Source: Luteimonas galliterrae
GTDB taxonomy: Bacteria > Pseudomonadota > Gammaproteobacteria > Xanthomonadales > Xanthomonadaceae
Direction: 5' to 3'
NCBI RefSeq assembly: GCF_023374055.1
Contig: NZ_JAMBEP010000006.1
Span: 57,424-121,423, forward strand
DNA: 64,000 nt
Made by a program: the position numbers and the translations under genes. Positions 51,887-60,725 of the stretch are shown here, piece after piece (within the stretch, counting starts at the first letter, position 1; every line of letters starts with the position of its first letter). The notes beneath the pieces were generated by a model. The model made no database searches. It saw only the letters and a program-made list of their open reading frames with translations, and was not told the DNA's origin.

Positions 51887-52684
51887 ATGAATAGGGCGAT
51901 GGCCTTCAAACCGCTGCGTCTGATGTTGCTGGCGGCGCTGGCCTGCCTGTTGCTGGCCGGCTGCAGCGGCGCGCCGCTGTACAGCGACCTGGACGAGCAG
52001 CAGGCCAACGAAGTGACCGCCGCGCTGCAGGCGGCGGGCATCGGCGCCAGCAAGGCGCCGTCGCCCAGCAAGCAGGGTTGGGAAGTACGCGTGGGCCGCA
52101 ACGAATTCCCGCAGGCCATGCAGGTGCTGTACGACCGCGGCCTGCCGCGGGCGCGTTATGCCTCGATGTGCGAAGTCTTCAAGAAGGAAGGCTTCGCCTC
52201 GTCCGCGATCGAGGAGCGCGCGCGCTACCAGTGCAGCCTGGAGCAGGAAATCGCGCACACCCTGTCGCGGATTCCCGGCGTCGTCGACGCGCGCGTGCAC
52301 ATCGCCTTGCCCGAGCGCGATCCGCTCGGCGGCGACAGCAAGGTGTCTTCGGCCTCGGTGATGATCTTCGAGCGTCCCGGCGCGGACCTCAGCAACGCCG
52401 AAACCGCGATCAAGGTGACAGTGAAGGACGGCGTGCAGGGCCTGGACGACGTCAACAAGGTGACGGTCAAGTTCATTCCGATGACCGCGCCCACCGGCGT
52501 CGACGTCAAGCCGCGCCAGACCGGCATCACGCCGGCCCTGTCGGCGATCGGTCCGCTGGGCATCGGCATCGCCGTCGGCGTCGTCGTGCTGATCGCGTTG
52601 CTGCTGGCCCTGCTCGGCCGCCTGCGCAGCCGGGCCGCCGCAGCGCAGGCCGCGGCGCAGCCGCGCGGCGTTTGGAACGGGTGA
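51887..52684 (+). CDS. sctJ: type III secretion inner-membrane ring lipoprotein SctJ
   Basis: 265 residues. The lipobox LLAGC makes Cys26 the lipid-anchored residue. The domain has LYSDLDEQQANEVTAALQAA, RYASMCEVFKKEGFASSAIE and SRIPGVVDARVHIALPERDP, all diagnostic of the YscJ/FliF family, and a C-terminal membrane helix (about 224-247). Two ATGs occur at 51881 and 51887; the second has the better spacing to GGGGG. Confidence 0.95.
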   Translation: MNRAMAFKPLRLMLLAALACLLLAGCSGAPLYSDLDEQQANEVTAALQAAGIGASKAPSPSKQGWEVRVGRNEFPQAMQVLYDRGLPRARYASMCEVFKKEGFASSAIEERARYQCSLEQEIAHTLSRIPGVVDARVHIALPERDPLGGDSKVSSASVMIFERPGADLSNAETAIKVTVKDGVQGLDDVNKVTVKFIPMTAPTGVDVKPRQTGITPALSAIGPLGIGIAVGVVVLIALLLALLGRLRSRAAAAQAAAQPRGVWNG

Positions 52685-52691
52685 TCGGCGC

Positions 52692-53303
52692 ATGGCCTTG
52701 CAGGCGCTGCTGGCCGAAGTCGATCCGAGCTGGTACGACGGGCTCGAGCCCGAGCTGCTGTCGCGCGCGCAGGACAGCCGCTTGGGCCGCCGACTGCTCG
52801 CGCGTTGGCTCGCCGACGGCGCAGCGGCGGCGCTGCTGGCGCCGGCGCCCGGCGGGCCTTACGGCATCGTCGAACGCTGGCCCCGCGCCAGCGTGGCTGC
52901 GCTGACGCGCGACCTGGGCGCATTGGCGTACGCGCCGGCGATACGCGCGGAGGTGCGGCGCGAACCGGTGCGCCGGCTCAAGCAGGCGCTGGGCAACAGC
53001 TATCTGCTGGCGCTGGACAACACGGTATGGAACGGGCGCGTGGATCCGGCCGTCGCCAAGCGTTTGGCCGCGTCGATCGAACAGGCGCTCGCCGAAGACG
53101 CGAGCGACGCCGCGCTCTATGCCTTGCTCGATCGCCAGGGCCGCGCCGAACTGGACGCATGGTCCGCCGGCCACGAACGGGCGCTGGGCGAATGGGCGCG
53201 GCTGTTGCAGCCCAACGATGCGGCGCGCGACGCCGCGCACCTGCCCGAGAAACCTTTCCTGCGCGTCTACACGCACCATAAATCGCGCCGCGAAGCGCAG
53301 TAA
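52692..53303 (+). CDS. sctK: type III secretion sorting-platform protein SctK
   Basis: 203 residues, poorly conserved as usual. Identified by position (after sctJ, before sctL) and by helical segments with a WYDGLEPELLSRAQDSRLGR start and the KPFLRVYTHHKSRREAQ end. The SctK family links SctD and SctQ in the platform. It starts 8 bp after sctJ. Confidence 0.72.
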   Translation: MALQALLAEVDPSWYDGLEPELLSRAQDSRLGRRLLARWLADGAAAALLAPAPGGPYGIVERWPRASVAALTRDLGALAYAPAIRAEVRREPVRRLKQALGNSYLLALDNTVWNGRVDPAVAKRLAASIEQALAEDASDAALYALLDRQGRAELDAWSAGHERALGEWARLLQPNDAARDAAHLPEKPFLRVYTHHKSRREAQ

Positions 53304-53330
53304 GCGCCCGCGGCATCATCGGAAAACCTG

Positions 53331-54014
53331 ATGCCAGCAGAATCCGCCGTCAAATCCGCTCCCGCGAAATCCGCCGCCGGCCGCGGCGCCGTGGCGGTGT
53401 TCGAACGCAAGCAGTTCGAGCGCGCGCTGGCCGCATCGGTCGTGCCGGCGCAGGATTGGCAGCGCCTGGAAGACCTCGATCAGCTGATCGCGCGCGTCAA
53501 CGCGTTGTACGAACGCGCAGAGGCCGAAATCGGCCAGGCGCGCGAACAGGGCCATGCCGCGGGTTATGCCGAAGGCTTCGCCAAGGCGCAGCAGCAGATG
53601 GCGGTGCAGCTGGCCGCGCTCAACGAACGCCGCGCCCGCGTGCTGGGCGAGGCCGGCGGCCGCGTCGCCGAACTCGCCTGCGCGATCGTCGCGCGCATCG
53701 CGCCGGGCTTCGATCCCAGCGAGGTGATGCCGCCGCTGGTGATGCGCGCCGTGGAGGCCGCGCAAGCCGAACAGTTCCTGCTGATCCGCGTGCATCCGGC
53801 CGTCCGCGACAAAGTGCAGGCCGGTCTGGGCGCGGTGCGGCAGGCGCATCCCGCGGTCGGCGTGATCGAGTTGGTCGACGACGAGAGCCTGGATGCGTTG
53901 AGCTGCGTCGTGGTGTCCGAAGCCGGCGAAGTGCGCGCCGGCATCGCCCAGCAGATCGAAGCGATCCGCGCCGCGCTGGCCGGCGCCAACGTTCCGATGC
54001 CGGCGGCCTCATGA
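53331..54014 (+). CDS. sctL: type III secretion ATPase stator/regulator SctL
   Basis: 227 residues, HrpE/YscL/FliH family. A long helical middle (about 55-105: EDLDQLIARVNALYERAEAE, AREQGHAAGYAEGFAKAQQQ) is followed by the C-terminal domain (VAELACAIVARIAPGFDPSE and LIRVHPAVRDKVQ). It binds the ATPase SctN, whose start overlaps by 4 nt (ATGA). Confidence 0.9.
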   Translation: MPAESAVKSAPAKSAAGRGAVAVFERKQFERALAASVVPAQDWQRLEDLDQLIARVNALYERAEAEIGQAREQGHAAGYAEGFAKAQQQMAVQLAALNERRARVLGEAGGRVAELACAIVARIAPGFDPSEVMPPLVMRAVEAAQAEQFLLIRVHPAVRDKVQAGLGAVRQAHPAVGVIELVDDESLDALSCVVVSEAGEVRAGIAQQIEAIRAALAGANVPMPAAS

Positions 54015-55378
54015 CCGGACCGCAGACGCTAGGCGGCCTGGACCTGGATGCGGCGAAAGCCGCGCCCGACGATCCGTTGCTGGACGCGCTCGGCGCGATC
54101 CACGGCATCGAGCGCGTCGGCCGCGTCGCCGAAGCCTACGGCACGCTGATCCGAGCCACGGGATTGAAAGCGACCATCGGCGAGTTGTGCGAACTGCGCA
54201 ATCCGCGCGGCGTCGGCGATCCGGATTTCAAGCTCGCCGCCGAAGTGGTCGGCGTGTCGCGCCAGCACACCTTGCTCACGCCGCTGGGCGCGCTGGACGG
54301 CATTTCCCACACCACCGAAGTGATCGGCACCGGCCGCCAGGCCGCGGTGCGCGCCGGCAACGGCCTGCTCGGCCGCATCGTCGATGCGCATGGCGAGCCG
54401 ATCGACGGCAAAGGCCCGCTCGGCGCGACTGTCGATGCGCCGATCTACGCCGCTTCGCCCAATCCGCTTTCGCGCAAGCTGATCGACCGGCCGTTCTCCA
54501 CCGGCGTGCGCGCCATCGATGCGACCATGACCACCGGCGTCGGCCAGCGCGTCGGCGTGTTCGCCGTCGCCGGCGGCGGCAAGAGCACCTTGCTCGGCAT
54601 GCTGGCGCGCGGCGGCGAGGCCGACGTCAACGTGATCGCGCTGGTCGGCGAGCGCGGCCGCGAAGTCAACGAATTCATCCACGACAACCTGGGCGCGCAA
54701 GGCCTGGCCAAATCCGTGATCGTGGTCGCCACCTCGGACCGCCCCGCGCTGGAACGCAGCCGCGCGGCCTGGGTCGCGACCGCTATCGCCGAGCATTTCC
54801 GCGACCGCGGCAAGCGCGTGCTGCTGCTGCTCGACTCGGTGACGCGCTTCGCGCGCGCGCTGCGCGACGTCGGCCTGGCGGTGGGCGAGCCGCCGGCCCG
54901 GCGCGGCTATCCGCCGTCGGTGTTCAGCGCGCTGCCGCGCCTGTTCGAACGCGCCGGCAACAACGAGCGCGGCTCTATCACCGCCTTCTACACCGTGCTG
55001 GCCGAGGACGAGGACGGCGGCGATCCGATCGTCGAAGAAGTGCGTTCGATCCTGGACGGCCACATCGTGCTGTCGCGCAAGCTCGCCGCCGCCTACCACT
55101 ATCCGGCCATCGACGTGCTGACCAGCCTCAGCCGCACCATGCCGCGCGTGGTCGACACCGCCCACCAGCGCGCCGCCGGCAAGCTGCGCAAGGTGCTGGC
55201 CAAATACCAGGACATCGAACTGCTGCTGCAACTGGGCGAGTACAAGCGCGGCACCGATCCGGAAGCCGACCTGGCGATCGAGAAGATCGGCCCGGTGCGC
55301 ACCCTGCTGCAGCAGCCCGCCGAGGAGCTGGTGCCGTTCGCGCAATCCGCCGAGGCGTTGCGGAAGCTGTTCGCATGA
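54011..55378 (+). CDS. sctN: type III secretion ATPase SctN
   Basis: 455 residues, F1-like hexameric ATPase. Walker A AGGGKST (about 187-193) and Walker B LLLLDS (about 271-276) are intact, with the T3SS pattern LVGERGREVNEFIHDNLGAQ between them, PPARRGYPPSVFSALPRLFE and GSITAFYTVLAEDEDGGDPI after. It unfolds substrates and releases chaperones. Its ATG overlaps the sctL stop. Confidence 0.97.
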   Translation: MTGPQTLGGLDLDAAKAAPDDPLLDALGAIHGIERVGRVAEAYGTLIRATGLKATIGELCELRNPRGVGDPDFKLAAEVVGVSRQHTLLTPLGALDGISHTTEVIGTGRQAAVRAGNGLLGRIVDAHGEPIDGKGPLGATVDAPIYAASPNPLSRKLIDRPFSTGVRAIDATMTTGVGQRVGVFAVAGGGKSTLLGMLARGGEADVNVIALVGERGREVNEFIHDNLGAQGLAKSVIVVATSDRPALERSRAAWVATAIAEHFRDRGKRVLLLLDSVTRFARALRDVGLAVGEPPARRGYPPSVFSALPRLFERAGNNERGSITAFYTVLAEDEDGGDPIVEEVRSILDGHIVLSRKLAAAYHYPAIDVLTSLSRTMPRVVDTAHQRAAGKLRKVLAKYQDIELLLQLGEYKRGTDPEADLAIEKIGPVRTLLQQPAEELVPFAQSAEALRKLFA

Positions 55379-55384
55379 AGATCC

Positions 55385-55488
55385 GAGATTTGGGACTGGA
55401 GATTCGGGATTCGGCAAAGCCGTCCGGCGGCCGCGTATTCGTTCCTCGCTTTTCCGGATCTCCAATCCCCAATTCCGAATCCCGTCCT
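55385..55488. repeat. inverted repeat, type G, between sctN and sctO
   Basis: GGACTGGAGATTCGGGATTC and its imperfect complement near 55458 (CGGATCTCCAATCCCCAATT). A dispersed GATTCGGGATTC-type element of this family of bacteria; it interrupts an otherwise tight operon. Confidence 0.7.
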
Positions 55489-55490
55489 AT

Positions 55491-55973
55491 ATGAAGCGCT
55501 ATCCGCTGCACACGCTGATCAAGCTGCGCGAACACCGCACGGCGGCCGCGCGCCAGTTGCTGCTGGAACGGCAGCGCGCCGTGCAGGCCTGCCGCGACGC
55601 CTGCCTGGTGATCGAAGGCGAGATCATCGCGCTGCAATTCGAGCGCGGCGAACAGCGCAAGCGCCTGCTCGATCCGCCCGGCGCCGGCATACCGTGGCCG
55701 AGCGCGCTGGCGCAGCGCGAAGCGCATATCGAACTGCTCGGCGAACAGGCCGAGGCCGCGCGCCAACGGCTGTTCAAGGCCCAGGAAAAACTGCGCGAGG
55801 CGGAACTCGCGCTGGCCGAAGCGCGAGTCGCCTTCTTCCGCGCCAAGGCACGCCAGGACGCGCTCGAAAAGCGCCGTGACGTATGGCGCGGCGAACAGTT
55901 CGCGCTGGACGCGCGGCGCGAGGAGCGCGCCACCGACGATTTGCTGCAGGCAAGGCATCAGGCGCCCGCCTGA
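55491..55973 (+). CDS. sctO: type III secretion stalk protein SctO
   Basis: 160 residues, almost entirely one charged helical hairpin (coiled coil): MKRYPLHTLIKLREHRTAAA is the typical YscO/FliJ start. It is the central stalk between SctN and SctV. Position after sctN and before sctP supports this. Confidence 0.85.
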   Translation: MKRYPLHTLIKLREHRTAAARQLLLERQRAVQACRDACLVIEGEIIALQFERGEQRKRLLDPPGAGIPWPSALAQREAHIELLGEQAEAARQRLFKAQEKLREAELALAEARVAFFRAKARQDALEKRRDVWRGEQFALDARREERATDDLLQARHQAPA

Positions 55974-55991
55974 CCGAATGAGGAGAATGCG

Positions 55992-56708
55992 ATGAGCATC
56001 GAACGCAACCGGTCTTCCGAATCCACCGACGCCGCGCGCATCCGCGAACAGGCCGACCGCCTGCCGGGCGAGCAGCGCCTGCCGCCGAAGCCGGAAACCG
56101 TCGACCAGTTCCGCGCGGCGATGGAGCAGGCGCGCGAAGGCGATCCCCGGCAGAAAGGCCTGGATACGTACGCGCAGGCCCAAGCGCAGGCGCGCGCTGG
56201 CGACGCGCAGAAGCAGGAACGCTACGCGGGCGACACCGCAGCGCGCGCCAAGGTCATGTCCGATAATGTCGAAGACAAGGCACGACGGCGCGGCGACGAC
56301 ATGGGGACTTCGGCGTCGTCGCTGCAGTCCGCCGATTCTTCGGCGATGTTCCAGGCGCAGATGGCGATGCGCGAAGGCGCGCAGCAACCGACGGCCGCGC
56401 AAGCGCCGCCGCCCGCGGCCAATCCGCAGGCGTTGGCCGAATTGATCGAACGCCATGTGCGCCAGCTCGCGGTGGGCGAGGCCGCAGGGCGCGACAGCGA
56501 CGGCCAGGTATTCTTGCGCATGGCCGATGCCACGCTGCCGGGCACCGATCTCCTGCTCAGCCGCACCGCCGACGGCTGGACGCTGCGCGCAGACGTGCGC
56601 TCGCGCAGCAGCTTCGATGCGATCCGCGAAGCCGCGCCGGAACTGACGAAGCGTTTCGCCGAACGCAACCTCGGCATCTTGAGCATCGATCCGCATTTCC
56701 ACGCCTGA
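55992..56708 (+). CDS. sctP: type III secretion needle-length regulator SctP
   Basis: 238 residues. The N-terminal two thirds are charged and disordered. The C-terminal part (about 140-238: ALAELIERHVRQLAVGEAAG, then VFLRMADATLPGTDLLLSRT) is like the T3S4 switch domain of HpaP/YscP. Identified by position and this domain. A GAGGAG lies before the ATG. Confidence 0.78.
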   Translation: MSIERNRSSESTDAARIREQADRLPGEQRLPPKPETVDQFRAAMEQAREGDPRQKGLDTYAQAQAQARAGDAQKQERYAGDTAARAKVMSDNVEDKARRRGDDMGTSASSLQSADSSAMFQAQMAMREGAQQPTAAQAPPPAANPQALAELIERHVRQLAVGEAAGRDSDGQVFLRMADATLPGTDLLLSRTADGWTLRADVRSRSSFDAIREAAPELTKRFAERNLGILSIDPHFHA

Positions 56709-56719
56709 GCGGTTTGCTG

Positions 56720-56850
56720 TTCTTCCCCCTTTGAAAAAGGGGGATCGAGGGGGATTTGCTTTTGATCTTCGATGGATACAACAAGATCAAGAGCAAATCC
56801 CCCATCGCCTTCGGCGATTCGCCCCCTTTTCCAAAGGGGACAACAGCAAC
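56720..56850. repeat. inverted repeat, type F, second copy
   Basis: CCCCCTTTGAAAAAGGGGGA and GAGGGGGATTTGCTTTTGAT on the left, the complement ending CCCCCTTTTCCAAAGGGG on the right. Copy of the element at 42465, 14 kb away. The rest of the gap to 56953 holds no gene. Confidence 0.85.
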
Positions 56851-56953
56851 GGCGGCGCACTAGGGTCATTCCTAGCTGTTATCGCGGCGGATTAGCGCTT
56901 GTAATCGACGGGTACGCGCCGCAGCGCGCGTTTCGGCCACATGGAGATAAGCC

Positions 56954-58420
56954 ATGGTCCAGCCTGTCGGTTCCTCCGAAAATCGCCCCGGCGATCACCT
57001 CAGCCCCAGCGGATTCGACTACAACCGCATCGACGGCGTGCAGGGCAACCGCAACGTCACGTCCGAATTCATCACCGAAGTCGAAGCCATGGCGCAACGG
57101 CTCGGCACGCGGCCCGAATACATCCTGGCGGTGATGAGCTTCGAGACCGGCGGCAGTTTCAGTCCCGGCCAGCGCAACAACGCCGGCAGCGGCGCGACCG
57201 GACTGATCCAGTTCATGCCCAACACCGCGCGCGAATTGGGCACCAGCACCGACGCGTTGGCGCGGATGAGCGCGGTGGACCAGTTGCAGTACGTGGAGCG
57301 CTATTTCAACAACCGTTCCGACCCGGGCGAACTGAACACGCTGGAAGGCGTCTACACCGCGGTGCTGTACGGCAGCCCGCGGCCGGATCCGAATTCGACG
57401 TTGTTCAGCCAGGGCAGCGCCGCCTACCGCGCGAACGCGCCGCTGGACACCAATCGCGACGGCCGCATCACTGCGGGCGAAGCCACGTCTTTCGTACGCG
57501 GCCGCATCAACGGCGAGGCGCCGCCGCCGACCGATACGCCGCCGGGCAACGGCGACACGCCGCCGCAGCCCTCGCCGCGCACGGGCACCGTCACCGTGCA
57601 TCGCGGAGAAACGCTGTCGGGCATCGCGCGCGAAAACGGCGTCTCGTTGCCGGCGCTGATCGCCGCCAATCCGCAGATCCGCAACCCCAACCTGATCTAT
57701 CCCGGCCAGACCGTCCACCTTCCGGGCGGCGGCGACGGGAGCGTCCGCGTGCAGAGCGGCGACACGCTCACGGGCATCGCGCAGCGCAACGGCGTTTCGC
57801 TGTCGGCGCTGCTGCAGGCCAATCCGCAATACCGCAGTAATCCGGACCTGATCTATCCGAATCAGGTCGTGCGGATTCCTGGCGGCGGGTCTTCCACGCC
57901 GACCAACAACGGCGGCGGTACCGATCAGCCCGCGCCGCAGCCGCCCAGCGGCGACGTGCGCAGCTATTCGCCTTACACCGTCTACAGCACCGGCGAACGC
58001 GCGGCGTTCGCGGTGTCCGATCCCGACCAGCTGCAGCCGCACCACGACTACCAGACCCAGACCCGCGAAGGCCAGCGCCTGGAAGTGCGCGATGTGGTGC
58101 TGCACCACAACGGCCAATCGCAGACGCGGCAGGCGATCCCGTCGCCGATCGCCGGCACCGTGGTCAGCGCCGGGCCGATGGGCAACGCCGGCAATGCGGT
58201 GGTGCTGCGCGGCGAACAGGGCCAGCTGGTCTACATCTTCCATATGTCCAGCATCGACGTGCGCGCCGGCCAGCGCGTGACTTACGGACAGGATCTGGGC
58301 AACCAGGGCTCCACCGGCAATTCCACCGGTCCGCACGTGCATATCGAAGCGTCGCCGCAGGTGATCGACCGCTGGGTCAACGATCTGCTCGACGGGCGTT
58401 TCGACGGACGCCGCGGCTAA
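56954..58420 (+). CDS. multi-domain cell-wall protein: SLT-like, two LysM, M23
   Basis: 488 residues, no signal peptide. Residues about 40-150 are lytic-transglycosylase-like: Glu64 in MSFETGGSFSP and GATGLIQFMP. DTNRDGRITAGEA (165-177) is EF-hand-like. LysM repeats lie at about 212-256 and 263-308, and an M23-type domain at about 384-470 with His430 and HVH (461-463). The first M23 metal pair (HxxxD) is not seen. It follows sctP, so it may be a T3SS-exported peptidoglycan hydrolase that clears the wall. Confidence 0.82.
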   Translation: MVQPVGSSENRPGDHLSPSGFDYNRIDGVQGNRNVTSEFITEVEAMAQRLGTRPEYILAVMSFETGGSFSPGQRNNAGSGATGLIQFMPNTARELGTSTDALARMSAVDQLQYVERYFNNRSDPGELNTLEGVYTAVLYGSPRPDPNSTLFSQGSAAYRANAPLDTNRDGRITAGEATSFVRGRINGEAPPPTDTPPGNGDTPPQPSPRTGTVTVHRGETLSGIARENGVSLPALIAANPQIRNPNLIYPGQTVHLPGGGDGSVRVQSGDTLTGIAQRNGVSLSALLQANPQYRSNPDLIYPNQVVRIPGGGSSTPTNNGGGTDQPAPQPPSGDVRSYSPYTVYSTGERAAFAVSDPDQLQPHHDYQTQTREGQRLEVRDVVLHHNGQSQTRQAIPSPIAGTVVSAGPMGNAGNAVVLRGEQGQLVYIFHMSSIDVRAGQRVTYGQDLGNQGSTGNSTGPHVHIEASPQVIDRWVNDLLDGRFDGRRG

Positions 58421-58431
58421 GCCTCGACATA

Positions 58432-58513
58432 CCGTAGAGCCGAGCTTGCTCGACTGCTTTTTCCCCGCCGCGACGCCGGGACAAAGCCAGTCGAGCAAGC
58501 TCGGCTCTACGAA
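58432..58513. repeat. inverted repeat, type H
   Basis: GTAGAGCCGAGCTTGCTCGA and its complement (TCGAGCAAGCTCGGCTCTAC) flank about 35 nt. Confidence 0.85.
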
Positions 58514-58576
58514 ATCGCGCGCGCTGCGGCATCGCGTGAAGGCAGCCGATGCGCGGCCGGCGCTACACTGCGCCAC

Positions 58577-59557
58577 ATGATTCGTGCGTCCATTCCTGCT
58601 CGCTTCGGCGCAGGTCTCCTGGCAGCCTGCGTCGCCGCATCCTGCACGCAGGCGCCGGCGGGCGCCGCCGCGGCGGTATCGCCGGAGCGCACGGATCCGC
58701 CAGTATCGGCGTTGCCCGCATCGATCGTGCGCGCGCTAGGCACGGATGAACGCGTGCTCGACTGCGCGCAAGGCACGCGCAACGGCGTCAGCCAGTTCCA
58801 GTCCGATTGGGTCGAAACGCAGCGCGCAGATCTCAACGACGATGGCCGCGCCGACTGGATCGTCCACGGCCGCCACGATTGCCTCCGCGATGGCGACGAC
58901 GCCTACTGGTGGGCCTATGCCGACGAGCCGGCCGGCCAGCGGCTGGTGCTGTCCGCGGTGGCCGCGCAAGATCTGAGCGTGGCCGATACGCGCACGAACG
59001 GCTTCCGCGATTTGCGCGCGAGGGATGGCGCCGGGGAAGAGGTCGTGCGTTACGACGGCAGCAAATATGCGCGGCCTGCGGACGAATTCGCATCGGCTTC
59101 GGCTACGCAAGTCGACACCGTCGCCGGGCGCCTGGAGATCGTCGAACTGCCGCGCGCGGACCACGGCCAGGAAGCGTTCCAGGTCACGCTCGCGGGCCGC
59201 GAGCTATTGCGTGCCGGCGGCGGCGGAAAGTTTCCCGATTACCCCGTGCCGCGGATCCTGCAGCGCTATCCGCAGGGCATCGCGCCGTTCGACGAAGTGA
59301 TCGTGTTCCAACAGGACATGCGCGGCAACGCCTGCGCCGGCGGGCCGCTGTGGATCCTGGGCTTGCGACGCGACGGTACGCACGCGATCTCAAAACCGAT
59401 CGATTTCTGCGGCGGCAAAGCGCCGCAATTGTCCGCCACGCGCGAACAGCTCACGATCGTTTTGCCCGGAGGTCCGTTGAACCGCGGCGAAGGCGAGGTG
59501 CCTGCCGAGACTTGGCGCTATCGCGGCGGCGAAGTGATGCGCATGCCTGCGCCGTAA
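58577..59557 (+). CDS. lipoprotein of unknown function
   Basis: 326 residues. The signal peptide ends in CVAASC, a lipobox-like site. The body has RADLNDDGRADWIVHGRHDC (a repeat-like, Asp-rich calcium-type loop) and further beta-rich segments, with several cysteines. Not recognised. Confidence 0.72.
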   Translation: MIRASIPARFGAGLLAACVAASCTQAPAGAAAAVSPERTDPPVSALPASIVRALGTDERVLDCAQGTRNGVSQFQSDWVETQRADLNDDGRADWIVHGRHDCLRDGDDAYWWAYADEPAGQRLVLSAVAAQDLSVADTRTNGFRDLRARDGAGEEVVRYDGSKYARPADEFASASATQVDTVAGRLEIVELPRADHGQEAFQVTLAGRELLRAGGGGKFPDYPVPRILQRYPQGIAPFDEVIVFQQDMRGNACAGGPLWILGLRRDGTHAISKPIDFCGGKAPQLSATREQLTIVLPGGPLNRGEGEVPAETWRYRGGEVMRMPAP

Positions 59558-59561
59558 GCCT

Positions 59562-59735
59562 TTGTGGGAGCGGCTTCAGCCGCGAGCTCTTCCTCTTGAC
59601 TGTCATCCCGAGCGTAGCGAGGGATCTGCTGTCGAGTCGCTGTGTGCAAGCAGATCTCTCGCTACGCTCGGGATGACGGGCAAAAAAGCTCGCGGCTGAA
59701 GCCGCTCCCACAGAAGCCGCTCCTACGAAGAACTG
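59562..59735. repeat. nested REP-like elements (type B enclosing type A)
   Basis: Outer arms TGTGGGAGCGGCTTCAGCCG and its complement near 59692 enclose a full type A pair (GTCATCCCGAGCGTAGCGAG arms at 59602 and near 59658). Same arrangement as at 38645-38845. Confidence 0.9.
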
Positions 59736-60331
59736 GGCTTGTGCGGGCCGCGTACCCGATGCCGGATGCCACGCCAATCCTCACGCCGAAGCACGAAACG
59801 CAACGCGCGCCGCCCGAACTGCTCGGCCTCGCCATCGGCGGCGAAGCCCAGCCGCATCAACAGCGGCGGCACCGAGCGGTTGCGTGGATCGCACATCCCG
59901 ATCAGCCGCGGCAATCGCAGTGTGGCGAACGCGTGTTCGCACAACGCAGCGCCCGCTTCGAGCGCATAACCGCGCCCCCAGGCGCCGGGCAGCAGGCGCG
60001 TGCCGATCTCGACCTCGTCCGGATCCAGCTCGGCCATCAGCGAGAAGAAACCGATGAACGCGCCGTGTTCGTCGTCGGCGCGCCATACGCCCAGGCCGGG
60101 ACGTTCGCGATAGACGCGGTTGGCGTTGTCGATCAGTGCGCAGGCCGCTGCGACATTGTCGACGGGCGCGTCCAGCAGCGCCTGCGAGGCGCGCGGATCG
60201 CGTCCCAAACGCTGCAGCTCGAAGATGTCGGCATAGCGCAGGCCGCGCAGCCGCAGCCGTCGCGTGCGCAGCAGCTCGGCGCCCGGATAGTCCTGGGCGC
60301 GCGGCGAAGCGGGGGCCGGTTCCGTGCTCAT
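59723..60331 (-). CDS. GNAT family N-acetyltransferase
   Basis: 202 residues. The pattern TRRLRLRGLRYADIFELQRL at the start, EIGTRLLPGAWGRGYALEAG (acetyl-CoA-binding A motif, RGYALEA) and CDPRNRSVPPLLMRLGFAAD is that of RimJ/RimL-type acetyltransferases. Substrate unknown. The ATG at 60331 is chosen; a longer frame is possible. Divergent from the next gene. Confidence 0.88.
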   Translation of the reverse strand: MSTEPAPASPRAQDYPGAELLRTRRLRLRGLRYADIFELQRLGRDPRASQALLDAPVDNVAAACALIDNANRVYRERPGLGVWRADDEHGAFIGFFSLMAELDPDEVEIGTRLLPGAWGRGYALEAGAALCEHAFATLRLPRLIGMCDPRNRSVPPLLMRLGFAADGEAEQFGRRALRFVLRREDWRGIRHRVRGPHKPSSS

Positions 60332-60503
60332 GGCCGCAGTATCCCGCAGCGCCGCGGCAGGGGCATCCACGGCGGCCATAGGGCTGTCCCTAGGTCGGGT
60401 ACGACCTAGCTTGGCGCCGCTGAACGGATGCGGAAACTAGGCATTGCGCTCGAAAGGTCCCCACTCTCGGGCCGACCAGACCTTCAAACATGAGGACATC
60501 CAC

Positions 60504-60722
60504 ATGGGCAGTCAGATTGGATCATTAGTCGGCCAAGTCGTCGGCTCATTCTTCGGCGGTCCCGCTGGCGCGGCGATCGGACAGCAGCTCGGTTCCTGGC
60601 TCGGCGGCATGATCGGCGGCGATTCCAGCGGCGGTGGCGGCAGCGGCGGCGGCTTCAACTTCGGCTCGCTGTTCAACCAGAACTATTCCGGCGGCTTCAA
60701 CTTCGGCCTCGGCGCGAGCTGA
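60504..60722 (+). CDS. glycine-zipper small protein
   Basis: 72 residues: IGSLVGQVVGSFFGGPAGAA then IGQQLGSWLGGMIGG, a hydrophobic glycine-zipper, followed by a Gly/Ser/Phe-rich tail (FNFGSLFNQNYSGGFNFGLG). No signal peptide. Glycine zippers insert into or assemble in membranes, so this could be an exported membrane-active or filament protein. GAGGA precedes the ATG; the next gene starts 4 bp after the stop. Confidence 0.65.
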   Translation: MGSQIGSLVGQVVGSFFGGPAGAAIGQQLGSWLGGMIGGDSSGGGGSGGGFNFGSLFNQNYSGGFNFGLGAS

Positions 60723-60725
60723 GCC

